From the NCBI RefSeq assembly GCF_003865075.1, contig NZ_BHWB01000005.1:305745-369744 (forward strand): a stretch of 64,000 nucleotides of DNA, in the 5' to 3' direction. How positions within the stretch are numbered: position 1 is the first letter of the stretch; every line of letters starts with the position of its first letter. Both the position numbers and the translations under genes were made by a program. Positions 43,166 through 53,324 of this stretch are shown here, piece by piece. Under the pieces are notes generated by a model. It was not told the DNA's origin. It did not search any database and worked only from the letters and a program-made list of their open reading frames with translations. This stretch comes from Bacteroides faecalis (GTDB taxonomy: Bacteria; Bacteroidota; Bacteroidia; Bacteroidales; Bacteroidaceae).

Positions 43166-44894
43166 ATGATGAATAAGTATCTCAAATCCCACATAACGGC
43201 CGCCGCTTTCTGCGCGGGAGTGTTACTGGCCGTGTCCTGTTCCACTTCCCGCGAACCGCGGACTATGCGGCTGTTTATGCAGTCCGGCCGTCCTAATATT
43301 TTTCTTCCCCACGAGGAGAGCGCACCTTCCGGAGTGCTTGCCGAACAGGTGGGGTTCACCACTTCTTCGGACACTCTTCCCGGTGAGTTCGAAGAGGTCT
43401 CCGACAGTACGGATGACGTATGGAAAACCATACACCTGGGCGGTGTTGACATCGTCGCTGCACGCACGGTCGTCAAGCAGGTCACCATGCGGGAAGGTTC
43501 CGTGCGTTTGGAATTCAATATCCATGTCCCTTCCCTCCTGATTGACAGTTGCTGGCGTGTCACACTCACCCCGATGCTCTGCACCTCTGACAGTTCAGGC
43601 TTCCCGCTACCACCTGTTGTGCTTTCCGGTTCTTCCTTTACCCGCATGCAGGAAGCGGACTATAAGGCGTACAGGCTGTTTCTTAATGGAATTGTCGATC
43701 CTTCGGCTTATGATAGTGTGTATCTTGACCGTAAAGGCATCAATAAGGATATCGCCTGCCGGCAGAGGTTCTTCTATGAACTTTACGGCAAGGAGCGCGA
43801 CCGTCAGCTTGCCTACGAGAAGTGGAAACGCCTTGCCCTTGAACGCCAGAATTTCTGGAACACGCGTACGCAGGCCAACCGTGCGACACTCCGTCACCGC
43901 CTGGAACGCAAGCGGATCGAAGAAAGCGTACGGCGCTATGTGGCTGGTCGTGACACGCTCGGGTTGTGGGCCTCCTATGACCGTAAATATCATCGTACGG
44001 CCTCCTTTTGGCCGATGTACCGGCTGGAACGCGAGCTTACCGCCGATCGTGTACCTTCGAAATTCCGTGACCTTTATAACGGGGGGGCGCAGCCTGTCCA
44101 ACATACACAACTATGTCCTCACCGCCACCGATTCGATGGACATCTCCCGCCACCGTTATTTCTACGACCGGATTGCCGAAAATGAGATGAATGACCGTAA
44201 CCGTGATGAAATCCGCCGGCGTATGATTCCCTTCCCCTATATCGACTCCGTGATGGTCCGCCAGAATTCGGATTCAGTTTCCGGACATGATTATATCTAC
44301 AACTATGTATATTCTCTGCCCGTCACCGATGGAATGAAAAAGCTCCGTGTGCGGCTAGAGTCTATCGTGGAAGCCACCGACCGCAGCACATGGCGGCCTG
44401 CCGCCTCGGACACGCTGCTCTTCATTGTGGCCTCGCTTAGCGACCTGGTTGACCGTTCCGCTCTGGACCAATATGTCATAGCTTCTGCGGAGACAGACTC
44501 TCTTGCGGCAAGCGGTCCCGTATATACTCCGCAGGGAGAAGAGTATGCCGAAGCCTTGCGGCTCCTTTCAGAGCGACAATACCGGCAAGCCTTGCCGATA
44601 TTGGAAAAACGGCCTGACTATAACACCGCCCTTTGCCTGACACAGCTCGGTTATCATAAAGAGGCTTCCGCTCTTTTAGACCAGTTACCCGTAGATTCCC
44701 GCAAGGAATACCTGCATGCTGTGGTAAGCGCCCGGCAGGGCGATGATTACTTAGCAGTGGAACATATGCTTGCGGCCTGCCGCATGAATCCCAATCTTGT
44801 CCTGCGTATTCCCCTGGATCCGGAACTGTCGGACCTCATTCCCAAGTTCTTCGGGCTCCGTATGGAACTGGACAGGATAGCGGAAGGGAAATAG
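43166..44894 (+). pseudogene. fimbrial-operon lipoprotein, frameshifted at a G7 tract
   Basis: The N-terminal part (43166 to about 44087) has a lipoprotein signal (LLAVSC) and continues to KFRDLYNGG. The rest continues in the next frame from SLSNIHNYVLTATDSMD to GLRMELDRIAEGK at 44894. The shift falls in seven G at 44081-44087. Six G would join both halves into one protein of about 575 residues, with a C-terminal TPR-like region (EALRLLSERQYRQALPILEKRPDYNTALCLTQLG). Such lipoproteins follow DUF3575 in Mfa-type operons. The tract may be a phase-variation switch or a base-call error. Confidence 0.7.
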
Positions 44895-44996
44895 TAAAAA
44901 GTAGAAAGAACAAAACAGGAAAAAAAGTATAAGTACGAATTAAATATTAACAAGTGTTTTATTAGTGTTTATTTTTTTATTAACAATTTAATTACA

Positions 44997-46163
44997 ATGA
45001 TTATGAAAAAAAGTTTGTTAAGCGTGTTTACAATGGTTGCTATGGCTGCAGCATTCACCGCGTGCAGTAACGATGACATCGAAGTGCCTGACGTAAAGAA
45101 CGGGGAAGCGAGAAGCGTATTCATGAAGCTGGAGTTGCCGACGCTGACGAGATCGACCGAGCCTCCTGTAGCCTCGGGAACGGTTGCTACGGTAAGTAAT
45201 CTGCATGTATACTTCCATGACGGGACCAGCATTCTGAAATATGTGAACGCGACTACAACCACTCCCATCACGATTGCGAATCTGACTACCGGTACCCAAA
45301 TAACGGATGTACCCGCGGCGGCTACCACTGTAACGGTATGTGGTAATATTCCTGCCGGAACTTCATTGCCTACAGGTGGAACCGTAGCTGCATTGAAAGC
45401 TGTACAACTGGAAATCACAAGCCAGTCTGCAGTTGCGGATGTGGTGTTGAGCGGCGATGACAAACCCCTGCAGACATGGACTACCGGTAGTCCGGCCCTG
45501 CCTTATGCCCCTGGAATAACGGACGGTGACAAGTATGCCGAAGTGGAAATCGGTCCTGCCGTGGCACGTGTCGAAATCGAAGGTCTGGCGACTACGGCCT
45601 CCAGTGCGGTGGATGGTTTTACGCTGGAAGGAATCTATGTGAATAACTTCTTTGAAAAGTTCAACCTGGCCGGTACCGTTGTGGGAACGAAAGTACAATA
45701 TGGTGCTACTCCTGCTGCCTATGCTCAAGGACAGGGGCTTTACACCCCTGCTAACGCTGGAAAACTCTTTGACCAGTCTGCCGTCGCTGCTACAGGTATC
45801 CCAAAGGAAGTCATTCCGCCAACTGCAGGGCAACGTTGGGCATATCAGGTTGTTCCTAACGGTAACAGTACTGACGCGAACGAGCAACTCCAGCTCGTAT
45901 TTAAGTTGAGTAATTTGGCTGCTAAGGCCGGCAGCAGCGTGAATTTCGGCACAGGTGACCAGTTTATCACCGTGAGAGGATTCAAAGATGGCAGTGGCAA
46001 TATTGTAGAACTGGAAAAAGGAAAGATTTATACTATCTCGAAAGCCGACTTTACATTTGACGAGAGCAACCTTTCCACAATACCTAATACCAGTGCTGTC
46101 AGCGTTTGGTTGAAGGTGACGGTAAAAGCCTGGACGGTCGTTCCTGTCAAGCCTAATCTCTAA
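44997..46163 (+). CDS. major fimbrial subunit (Mfa1/FimA-like)
   Basis: A 388-aa lipoprotein precursor (lipobox FTA-C, then SNDDIEVP). It has the two-domain beta architecture of Bacteroidales major fimbrillins: VFMKLELPTLTRSTEPP at the start, then KYAEVEIGPAVARVEIEGL near residue 180 and the C-terminal donor-strand-like WLKVTVKAWTVVPVKPNL. Lipidation, transport and donor-strand polymerisation would build the fimbria on the cell surface. It is strongly separated from neighbours and followed by a hairpin at 46283. Confidence 0.8.
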   Translation: MIMKKSLLSVFTMVAMAAAFTACSNDDIEVPDVKNGEARSVFMKLELPTLTRSTEPPVASGTVATVSNLHVYFHDGTSILKYVNATTTTPITIANLTTGTQITDVPAAATTVTVCGNIPAGTSLPTGGTVAALKAVQLEITSQSAVADVVLSGDDKPLQTWTTGSPALPYAPGITDGDKYAEVEIGPAVARVEIEGLATTASSAVDGFTLEGIYVNNFFEKFNLAGTVVGTKVQYGATPAAYAQGQGLYTPANAGKLFDQSAVAATGIPKEVIPPTAGQRWAYQVVPNGNSTDANEQLQLVFKLSNLAAKAGSSVNFGTGDQFITVRGFKDGSGNIVELEKGKIYTISKADFTFDESNLSTIPNTSAVSVWLKVTVKAWTVVPVKPNL

Positions 46164-46282
46164 CTGTCATACCATCAAGGTATATTGTATTTGTTTGTTT
46201 CTTTTACAAGTCCGTTTGCGTAGAGGAGATTTTTAGCTCATTTTACTAGTTCACCAGTTCCTCTCGCACGGCGGAATGTAAG

Positions 46283-46325
46283 CAGGTCGTGGGTGTCTTT
46301 TGCCCTGACCTCACGACCTGTATTT
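46283..46325 (+). terminator. terminator or attenuator after the major subunit gene
   Basis: CAGGTCGTG (46283-46291) pairs with CACGACCTG (46312-46320), followed by TATTT. It lies 120 bases after the major subunit and before the anchor gene, so it may lower expression of the minor genes. Confidence 0.65.
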
Positions 46326-46401
46326 CTATAACCTGTTAAATCATAACACGTATATTCATATAAAGTCATAACCACAGTTATTCACCTAAAAGATACTACG
46401 C

Positions 46402-47325
46402 ATGAAATTGTATAAAGCTATACGCTTCCTGATGCTTTCCGGTATTTTAACCTTAGTCTTGTCGAGGTGCATCAGGGAGTCCCTGGAGGGCTGCCCTCTG
46501 GATACCCTGTTACGATTTACCTACAAGCCTCGCGGCTCTGCCGCTGACCTTTTCGGAGAGCGTGTTCAGAGGGTGAGGCTGTGTGTGTACCGTCCCGATG
46601 GCAGTATTGAGCATATGCAGACGCTGGAGAAGAGTGAACTTGACCGTTTGCAGGGTGTTGAGATGTATCTGCCGCAGGGAAACTACACTGTCGTGCTCTG
46701 GGCGAATGCTTCGGATGCACAGACCAAGCTCGGCGGCTTTTCCGAAGGAGAAACCATAAGGAACCTTTCCGCCTCACACCCGCATGCGGAGACTTCCGCT
46801 TCCATCCCCACGCTTGATCGGCTTCTTTTCGCTGTCACGCCACTTACGGTCAGTGAGCACGAGACTGGAGACCATACTGTCAATTTCAGCCCCGGCACTA
46901 TCCGTGTAAGTCTTCACCTTGATGGTGTGAGCGTGCAGCCTGTGGTACACATCACGGGCATGGAGTCAGCCTTGCGACCGGTGTTCGACGAAACCTCGGG
47001 CACATGGCGTCTCCAGTCCGTAAGCCGGAACAAGACATTCCAGCCTGCCGTAGCATATGATGTCACCAACCGCCATGCTAATGCCACGACTGACATCCCC
47101 CGTTTCAAGGCCGATACCCCCGGCATGGTGGAAATTATCGATCCCACCACGGGAAACCATATCGTGCCCCCGATTTCGTTGGCAGGGCTTATTGCCCGCT
47201 ACCACATACCGATGGAGGAAGATATTGAAGTAACCATTCCTATCGAGATTACCTTTACAAACGGTCATGCGAAAATAACGATCAGGAATTGGGAAAATCA
47301 GAATGTAAAACCCGGAGGAGTGTAA
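46402..47325 (+). CDS. FimB/Mfa2-family fimbrial anchor subunit
   Basis: A 307-aa lipoprotein (lipobox LSR-C, an unusual Arg before Cys) followed by IRESLEGCPLDTLLRFTYKPR, the phrase typical of FimB/Mfa2 anchors. Beta-rich to the C-terminus. VRLCVYRPDGSIEHMQTLEKSE and LPQGNYTVVLWANA match the anchor fold. It caps and fixes the fimbria to the outer membrane and sets its length. It overlaps an upstream extension of the next frame by 37 bases. Confidence 0.8.
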   Translation: MKLYKAIRFLMLSGILTLVLSRCIRESLEGCPLDTLLRFTYKPRGSAADLFGERVQRVRLCVYRPDGSIEHMQTLEKSELDRLQGVEMYLPQGNYTVVLWANASDAQTKLGGFSEGETIRNLSASHPHAETSASIPTLDRLLFAVTPLTVSEHETGDHTVNFSPGTIRVSLHLDGVSVQPVVHITGMESALRPVFDETSGTWRLQSVSRNKTFQPAVAYDVTNRHANATTDIPRFKADTPGMVEIIDPTTGNHIVPPISLAGLIARYHIPMEEDIEVTIPIEITFTNGHAKITIRNWENQNVKPGGV

Positions 47326-47372
47326 AAAACGCACCGGTCAATCATGAAATGCAAATCATAAAACAATATATT

Positions 47373-49733
47373 ATGCCAAGTAGTTCAATCATCATACCGT
47401 TCCGCAACCTGCTGTCGGTCCTGTTATTACTGCCGCTCGTACTTTCGTGCCGGCAAGACGAACTCATTCTTCCTGTTCCGCCCGTGTCCGGCAAAGGTGA
47501 GACGGCCGAAGTGACACTTTCTGTCAGGATTCCCGATTTCCGGGCGGCGAATACTCGTGGTGTAGACGAGAAAGGGATAACAGAGATTACCGTACTGATG
47601 TTTGCCGATGAAGGCGGTACGGAGAAAGTCAAGGTGAAATATGATATTCTGGGCAGCTCGTTGCATACACTTTCAGGCTCTTCGGATACGAAATACTTCT
47701 CTGTGCCCGTTATTGCGGGCAGATACAAACGTATAGCTCTCATAGCTAATGCCCAAACAGAACTGGCAAATATAACAGCCGGTTCCACCTATGATGCTCT
47801 TAAGCAAGTGGAAGTCGTGGGTAGGTTCGGACAAGAAGGTACGGGCACATACATACCCATGTACGGCGAGCATGCCCCGGCGGGAGGCTTTGAACTGAAA
47901 GCCGGTGTGTCGCAAACCATTGCGCAGGAAATACCGCTTATCCGCATGCTGGCGAAGGTGGATATCATCAATCCTACAACTTCGGGAGCCACGACAGCTG
48001 CGGGAAAGGTTTACTTCGTCAATTCCGTAGGCAACGGACGCGTTTGGGTAGATCTTGCTACATACAATACCACCGCTTCACAGTCGGGATACATGACTCC
48101 CACACTGCCTGCCACATCGCAGCCAGCAGTCAGTGGCGGGCACCCGCTTGAGGGAACTGCAAACACCGCATCTCCGAATGTCATCACTTATTATTTGAAT
48201 GAACAGTCGGCTATCTCCGGCGGCAGCCGTCCTTGTATAGTTATAAATCTTGCCTATCAAGGAAGAGAATACTACTACTGAATGGATTATACATGGGACG
48301 GTATCAAGGGCGGTGGCACGAGTCCTTACGAAAAGGGTAAATACATGCCCATTCTGCGCAACCACCGCTATATTTTCACCATCAAGGAAGTGAAAGGGCC
48401 GGGGTTTGCCACTTTGAACGAGGCTGTAACCAGCCCGGACAACTTTACCAACCATAACATCGTAGTAGTGCCCATCGTGATAGACGCATTCACAGATATA
48501 ACGTTCAATGAATCGGGGCATTTCTTGGCAGTGACCCGAACGGCGATGACACTTCAAGGCAAGCACGATGCCACAAGCACACAGAACAAATTTTCTGTGC
48601 GCACCAATTACCCCAGTGGGTGGAAGGTCGGTGCCTATAATGCCGACGGAACAACAATTTCAGTTTCTAATTCATGGCTGAAACCCAGTCAAAACAGTGG
48701 GGCGGCTGGCGCCACTCTCACCAATCCGGTTACGGAGGAATTGCAGGCCATCACGAATGGCAAGGGATTCAAGGATGGTTATCTGTAGATACGGGCTGGA
48801 CGACTTTATACTAAAATCAATATTAAGCAGATCGGTACGCCTTTGGATTATGTTGCCGAATATAACCTCGCCGGTGGCTCTATCTATAATTCTCCTTTCA
48901 TTTCTTCCGTTCCTCCGGGTATTTCTCCCACTGCAGCCCAGACTGACCCTAATCTTCATTGGGCTTCGAGCCATAGCAATGACCAATCCGGTTATTATAA
49001 TTGGTACGTGCTCACAGGAGAGAATAATGATACTTACAATCCAAATGCCAAGAAGCTCTTTGATGATGTCTTTTTTAAACTGGGGCATCCCGGTTATGGT
49101 TACCACCTGCCTTCCCGCTGGGAGTTGACGGGCGTTTTCTCCTACAGCGGTAATACCCAATATGATTCCCCTACTAATACTTCTAATGTCAACGAGGCTA
49201 TTGAGTTCGGTGGCATCAAAAAAACTTTCGCCAACGATTATTTCTCTTCGGGTAACGGTGTTTGTTACGCTCTGCGTTTCAAACAAGGTACCGGTAATCC
49301 TATCGATGATTCTTCCCTATCCGATTTCCCTCTTGCTACTGATAATAATATGGTTTGTGCTTACCGTTACACCCGCGTGGGTTCGTTTGCCAACCATGAC
49401 TTTACTTCCCTATTGAAAGTGGATTGTGTTTACTTGGGCAGCGCATTTACAGGAAACATTAGCACTATCAATAATGATTCTTGGTGGGATAGCCATACTT
49501 CCGAGGCTGTCGTTCGTATTTTTCCGACTGCCGGTTATATCTCCTTCCCAACGTTCATTTCGAGTGGTTTGCTCGAAGCCCGAGGCGAATATGGTCGGTA
49601 TTGGTCGAGCACGGAGTTTCCCAGCCTCCTCGGCAATGCTTGGAACGTGTCTTTCTACTCGTACTCTGCGTTCGCGAACTACAGAGACGTTAAACACCAC
49701 GGGTTTTCCGTTCGTCTGTTCGCCGATAAATAA
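47373..49733 (+). pseudogene. DUF4906-type fimbrial tip protein interrupted by TGA and TAG
   Basis: One frame from ATG 47373 (lipobox LVLS-C) to TAA at 49733, 786 codons. The N-terminal fimbrillin-like part (AEVTLSVRIPDFRAA, ITEITVLMFADEGG) ends at TGA 48279-48281 in REYYY-x-MDYTWDG. The middle ends at TAG 48786-48788 in KDGYL-x-IRAGRLYT. The C-terminus is a FISUMP/DUF1566-like carbohydrate-binding type domain (GYHLPSRWELTGVFSYSG, RYWSSTEF, FSVRLFADK). The neighbour at 49817 has Arg in place of the first stop. The gene is broken unless stops are read through. Confidence 0.7.
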
Positions 49734-49816
49734 GTAAGACGGTATATGACCGATGCAATTTAGTTTGTAAGAAAGTTGATATAAAAAATAGATATATTAC
49801 TAAAAAAAGAAGAAAA

Positions 49817-51976
49817 ATGAATATAGGATTTCAGACTTCCGGTTTATCCGGTTTCACCCGTGTGGCATATCTGTGGAGGCGACATGCCTCAGCTGTGCTG
49901 TGGATTGCAATGGCGGCGCTCCTTCCGACCGCTTGCAGTGATGATGCGGAGCAGTCGGTGCCGCAAGCGAACGGACATACAGCCGTTATTTACCTGAACT
50001 TTAAAACCGGTGCTTCAAAACAGGCTGCTGAAATGAACACCTCGCAAAGTTCCGAAACGCGTGCGCCGCTGACACGTGCTATAGATGAAAATGGAATCAA
50101 TACTGTAGATGTACTTTCATTCAAGGTTGATCCTGCAGATCCTACGAATATAAAGAAAGGTACATTCTTCTACCGTGCACAGGGTACATACGATATCGGC
50201 ACACAAACCGTACGTGTACAGCTGATGGGAGCTCCCGAACATCAGACACTCGTGGTGCTTGCCAATGTCCGTGAGCAGGTGAATACCCTTGCTGCTGCAT
50301 TCGGAGAACAGAAAGAGGGGGTAATGAACCGCCTGGCATTCGATGTCGGAACGGATGCCGCACCCGACTTTACGAATGGCATACCCATGTGGGGCGAGCT
50401 TCCCAACCAAGCGGTGGGCGAAGGTTTCTCTCCCTCTGGCGCTCCCCAAGAGGTGACGATGATACGTGCGGTAGCTAAGTTCACGCTTATCAATCCTCTT
50501 GAATCCGACCTAAAAGGCTTTTTCTATTATTACAACGATCTGCGGCTGTACAATTACCGGGCAAAAGGACGCATTGCACCGGACAACTATAATGTGACGG
50601 GCAAGCAAGTGAATACTCCCACCGTACCCGTCGGGGCACGGCAGACACGGGGTACATTCACCTCATTGAACAGCGATGTGTCACCCGGGAATATCGGTAT
50701 TTTCAACGGCTCACAAAAGACGTTCTACCTGTGCGAGGTGGACAACAAGAACCGCCCCTCGGGCGGGAATGCGCTGGACGACCTTTGTCTGGTTATGCAC
50801 GTGAAGCCGTATCTCACCGGCTCTAAGCCGTCGGTAGACGGTTACTACCGCCTCGACTTCAAGGACTACGGTTCGGGAGTGCCGATGGATATTCTGCGTA
50901 ATCATGAATATAAAGTACAAGTGGAAAGTGTGGACGGGTTGCCGGCCCAAACTCCCGAGGAAGCTTTCAAAGGAAACCATACCCTTAAATGCCGTATCGT
51001 GCCGTGGAACGAGGTACAAGAAGAAGTAATAGTACGAGGGAACAAACGGCTGACGGTGGACAAACGGGTGTTCGCTTTTGACGGTGATATCCAAATAGGT
51101 GTCGCTTCATTACCCGTAAATATAACTACAGAGAATACCAATTGGCAAATAACCGGAAAACCTTCATGGATTTCACTCAGCCAAACCTCGGGTACAGCGG
51201 GAGTACCAGCCACGGTTACTATTTCGGCAAACAGTAAGAACTTTACCCAGAATATGCGTAGTGCTGTCCTTTCCATACGAACAGGAAATTCTGCTAACGA
51301 ATTGGAATATCGTTTGCATGTAAGCCAGCAACCGGCTTGTGGTTTCGGAAATTCCATGAAACTTATGCGTATCGGTGGCAGTAACTATCAGACTACCCGT
51401 ATGGGTAATGGTGGTGTTTGTTGGATGATAGACGCCAGTAGGGAAGGAGGTCCTAATATGGCTGCTCGTCCTCGTTCATATTCTTTGGCACCAGCTATGG
51501 TCGGACCCATTTATTATGGCAGTATTCCCCAACGTGCCTGCCCCGATGGCTGGCGACTCCCTACGGCTTGGGAGGTTATTAATCTGATACAGTCTATAAC
51601 AGGCTCTTATCCTGTTGTATTTACTCGATTGATAGAAAGCGGTGCGGGAATAGCTAAGTCTTTTCCAGCCATATCTGCCCCCGATGGTGGATATGAAGAA
51701 GGCGTTTTAGCTATCTGGACACAAACTCCAATGATATATTCATCACCTCAACGACATTCTCCTGCCTCTGTATTACATACAGGAATATATTGGAATCCTG
51801 ATATCGGAGCTGGAAAAACAGCGCCCACATATAGGGTTAATCGTAATAGATGGGCCTTAATGCATGGTGCCGGTAATGACATTCATAGTCCGGCCGGGTT
51901 ACCTGCAGGGTTTAATGAATATTATGGTTATCATTATCTGCTGGGCGGTAGTGTCCGTTGTGTGCATGACCAGTAA
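49817..51976 (+). CDS. DUF4906/BACON fimbrial tip-like lipoprotein
   Basis: A 719-aa protein with a signal anchor and lipobox PTA-C42. Residues 60-390 are fimbrillin-like (AVIYLNFKTGAS, ENGINTVDVLSFKVD, GYYRLDFKDYGSGVPMDILRNHEYKVQVESV). A BACON domain spans about 415-500 (LPVNITTENTNWQITGKPSWISLSQTSG). The end is a FISUMP-like domain with CPDGWRLPTAWEVINLIQS and GGSVRCVHDQ. It is intact and paralogous to the interrupted gene before it. A role as tip adhesin for mucin or glycans is likely but inferred. Confidence 0.75.
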   Translation: MNIGFQTSGLSGFTRVAYLWRRHASAVLWIAMAALLPTACSDDAEQSVPQANGHTAVIYLNFKTGASKQAAEMNTSQSSETRAPLTRAIDENGINTVDVLSFKVDPADPTNIKKGTFFYRAQGTYDIGTQTVRVQLMGAPEHQTLVVLANVREQVNTLAAAFGEQKEGVMNRLAFDVGTDAAPDFTNGIPMWGELPNQAVGEGFSPSGAPQEVTMIRAVAKFTLINPLESDLKGFFYYYNDLRLYNYRAKGRIAPDNYNVTGKQVNTPTVPVGARQTRGTFTSLNSDVSPGNIGIFNGSQKTFYLCEVDNKNRPSGGNALDDLCLVMHVKPYLTGSKPSVDGYYRLDFKDYGSGVPMDILRNHEYKVQVESVDGLPAQTPEEAFKGNHTLKCRIVPWNEVQEEVIVRGNKRLTVDKRVFAFDGDIQIGVASLPVNITTENTNWQITGKPSWISLSQTSGTAGVPATVTISANSKNFTQNMRSAVLSIRTGNSANELEYRLHVSQQPACGFGNSMKLMRIGGSNYQTTRMGNGGVCWMIDASREGGPNMAARPRSYSLAPAMVGPIYYGSIPQRACPDGWRLPTAWEVINLIQSITGSYPVVFTRLIESGAGIAKSFPAISAPDGGYEEGVLAIWTQTPMIYSSPQRHSPASVLHTGIYWNPDIGAGKTAPTYRVNRNRWALMHGAGNDIHSPAGLPAGFNEYYGYHYLLGGSVRCVHDQ

Positions 51977-52000
51977 TTTAACCATTAAACAAACAGCACC

Positions 52001-52141
52001 ATGAAACGATCAACTGTTTTAGTCTTTTTGTTTGGACTGTTTTTGGGGGGCTGTGGCAGTTCCCGTCAGGGCGGTGAAGAGGCGGAAGTTGTGCGACATT
52101 ACGAATGTCTGCTGCGCGCCCTTGCAACAGATGATTCATAA
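52001..52141 (+). pseudogene. 5' fragment of the next fimbrial-operon lipoprotein gene
   Basis: MKRSTVLVFLFGLFLGG-C18 is a clear lipoprotein signal, followed by 25 residues (GSSRQGGEEAEVVRHYECLLRALA by two short runs) before the sequence runs into the truncated transposase at about 52129. The rest of the gene is gone, so the operon is cut here. Confidence 0.65.
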
Positions 52142-53283
52142 CTCTGGCGTTATTTTCATCTATTACATCTTGATATTCACTTCTTTCTATTACTCTGCCA
52201 TTTTGATTTTGAGTACATTTTTCTCTTATTGAGCAATTTACACAAGCTGATGTTTTATATACTTTTGATCTATAATTGGGACGGATTCTCCATTTCCCTG
52301 TTGTTGTCATTTGTTCTCCACAAGGGCAGATATAATAATCTCCGTCATTTATATAATGAAATTCAGCCAGTGGTATGGAATTCGAATTAGGTGATGTTGA
52401 TGGCATAGGCGATGAATAAGTACATATTCCTGAATATTTACAGGCTTGTAGTTGGTCGCCGCTAGTATAACCGGCATCGCTAAGTGTGTTGAACGAATCT
52501 AATTGTAGTAGTTCCTGGACGGTCAATGCCGCTGTTGATAGTTCTCTTTTATCAGTTGATGCTCCAATATGAGAGTGAACCAATAATTTGTGTTTACTAT
52601 CAAAGGCTGCTTGAACCGCATATTCAACTCCTGATACATTATTGGTTAACATTAATGCTCTTGAATCTTTGTCTGTTAGACTTATTTGAGTATCATTACT
52701 ATTCTTCAATTCCGTATCAAGAGTTTCGTATTTCTTACGCCTGTCTTGTTGTAATTTAATCTTAGATTTAAGAAGTTCTTTTTCTTCTTCTTTATCAGTC
52801 TTATCTAAAGCTACTTCAAATTCTTCAATACGGTTATCTATATATTCAAGATGTCTGTCTATCTTCTTTTGTGTATAATTGTTTCTGAGACTATTTTGGG
52901 CAAATATCTTGAAAGAATCTATACCTATGGTTTCGCCTTCTATCAGACCCATATCCTTTAGCATAAGGACAAACTGCCTAAAGACTTTTCTAAAAGCCTC
53001 CGCATTATTTTTTTTTAAATAAGCAATTGTCCGAAAAGAGGGCATTAAGCCTCCTAATAGCCACCATAATTCCACATTTACTTTACAGGAAGTGTTCCAA
53101 CTTTCTTGATGATCTTATTGAGTGCTTATAACCATATAAATACAATTTTAGTAATGTTGCAGGATTATACGGTGGTCTCCCTTCTGATTGAAGTTTGACA
53201 TGTTTAAACCCAAGCTCATCTATAGGCAAGATATCCACAAATAAATCGATAAGCCTGCTCATCACCAAGAATGTTTTTCTCAT
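52129..53283 (-). pseudogene. truncated and frameshifted IS1182-type transposase
   Basis: The N-terminal part (MRKTFLVMSRLIDLFVDILPIDELGF, YNPATLLKLYLYGY, RKLEH) and the second part (VELWWLLGGLMPSFRTIAYLKKNN, GIDSFKIFAQNS, DAGYTSGDQL, zinc-like CVNCSIREKC) belong together but differ in frame at about 53089-53095, where one extra base is present. The C-terminus stops after NARVMN, and the frame then runs antisense into the truncated fimbrial gene. The element is therefore dead and lacks its 3' end. Confidence 0.8.
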
Positions 53284-53324
53284 AATCCAATAACTTTAGA
53301 AATTATTAATATCAACGTAACAAA

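Noticed and set aside
48279..48281. Eighth Trp-type TGA, in the fimbrial tip gene
   Set aside because: The adjacent paralog has Arg at the aligned position, so CGA to TGA is at least as likely; it lies outside the conjugative element.
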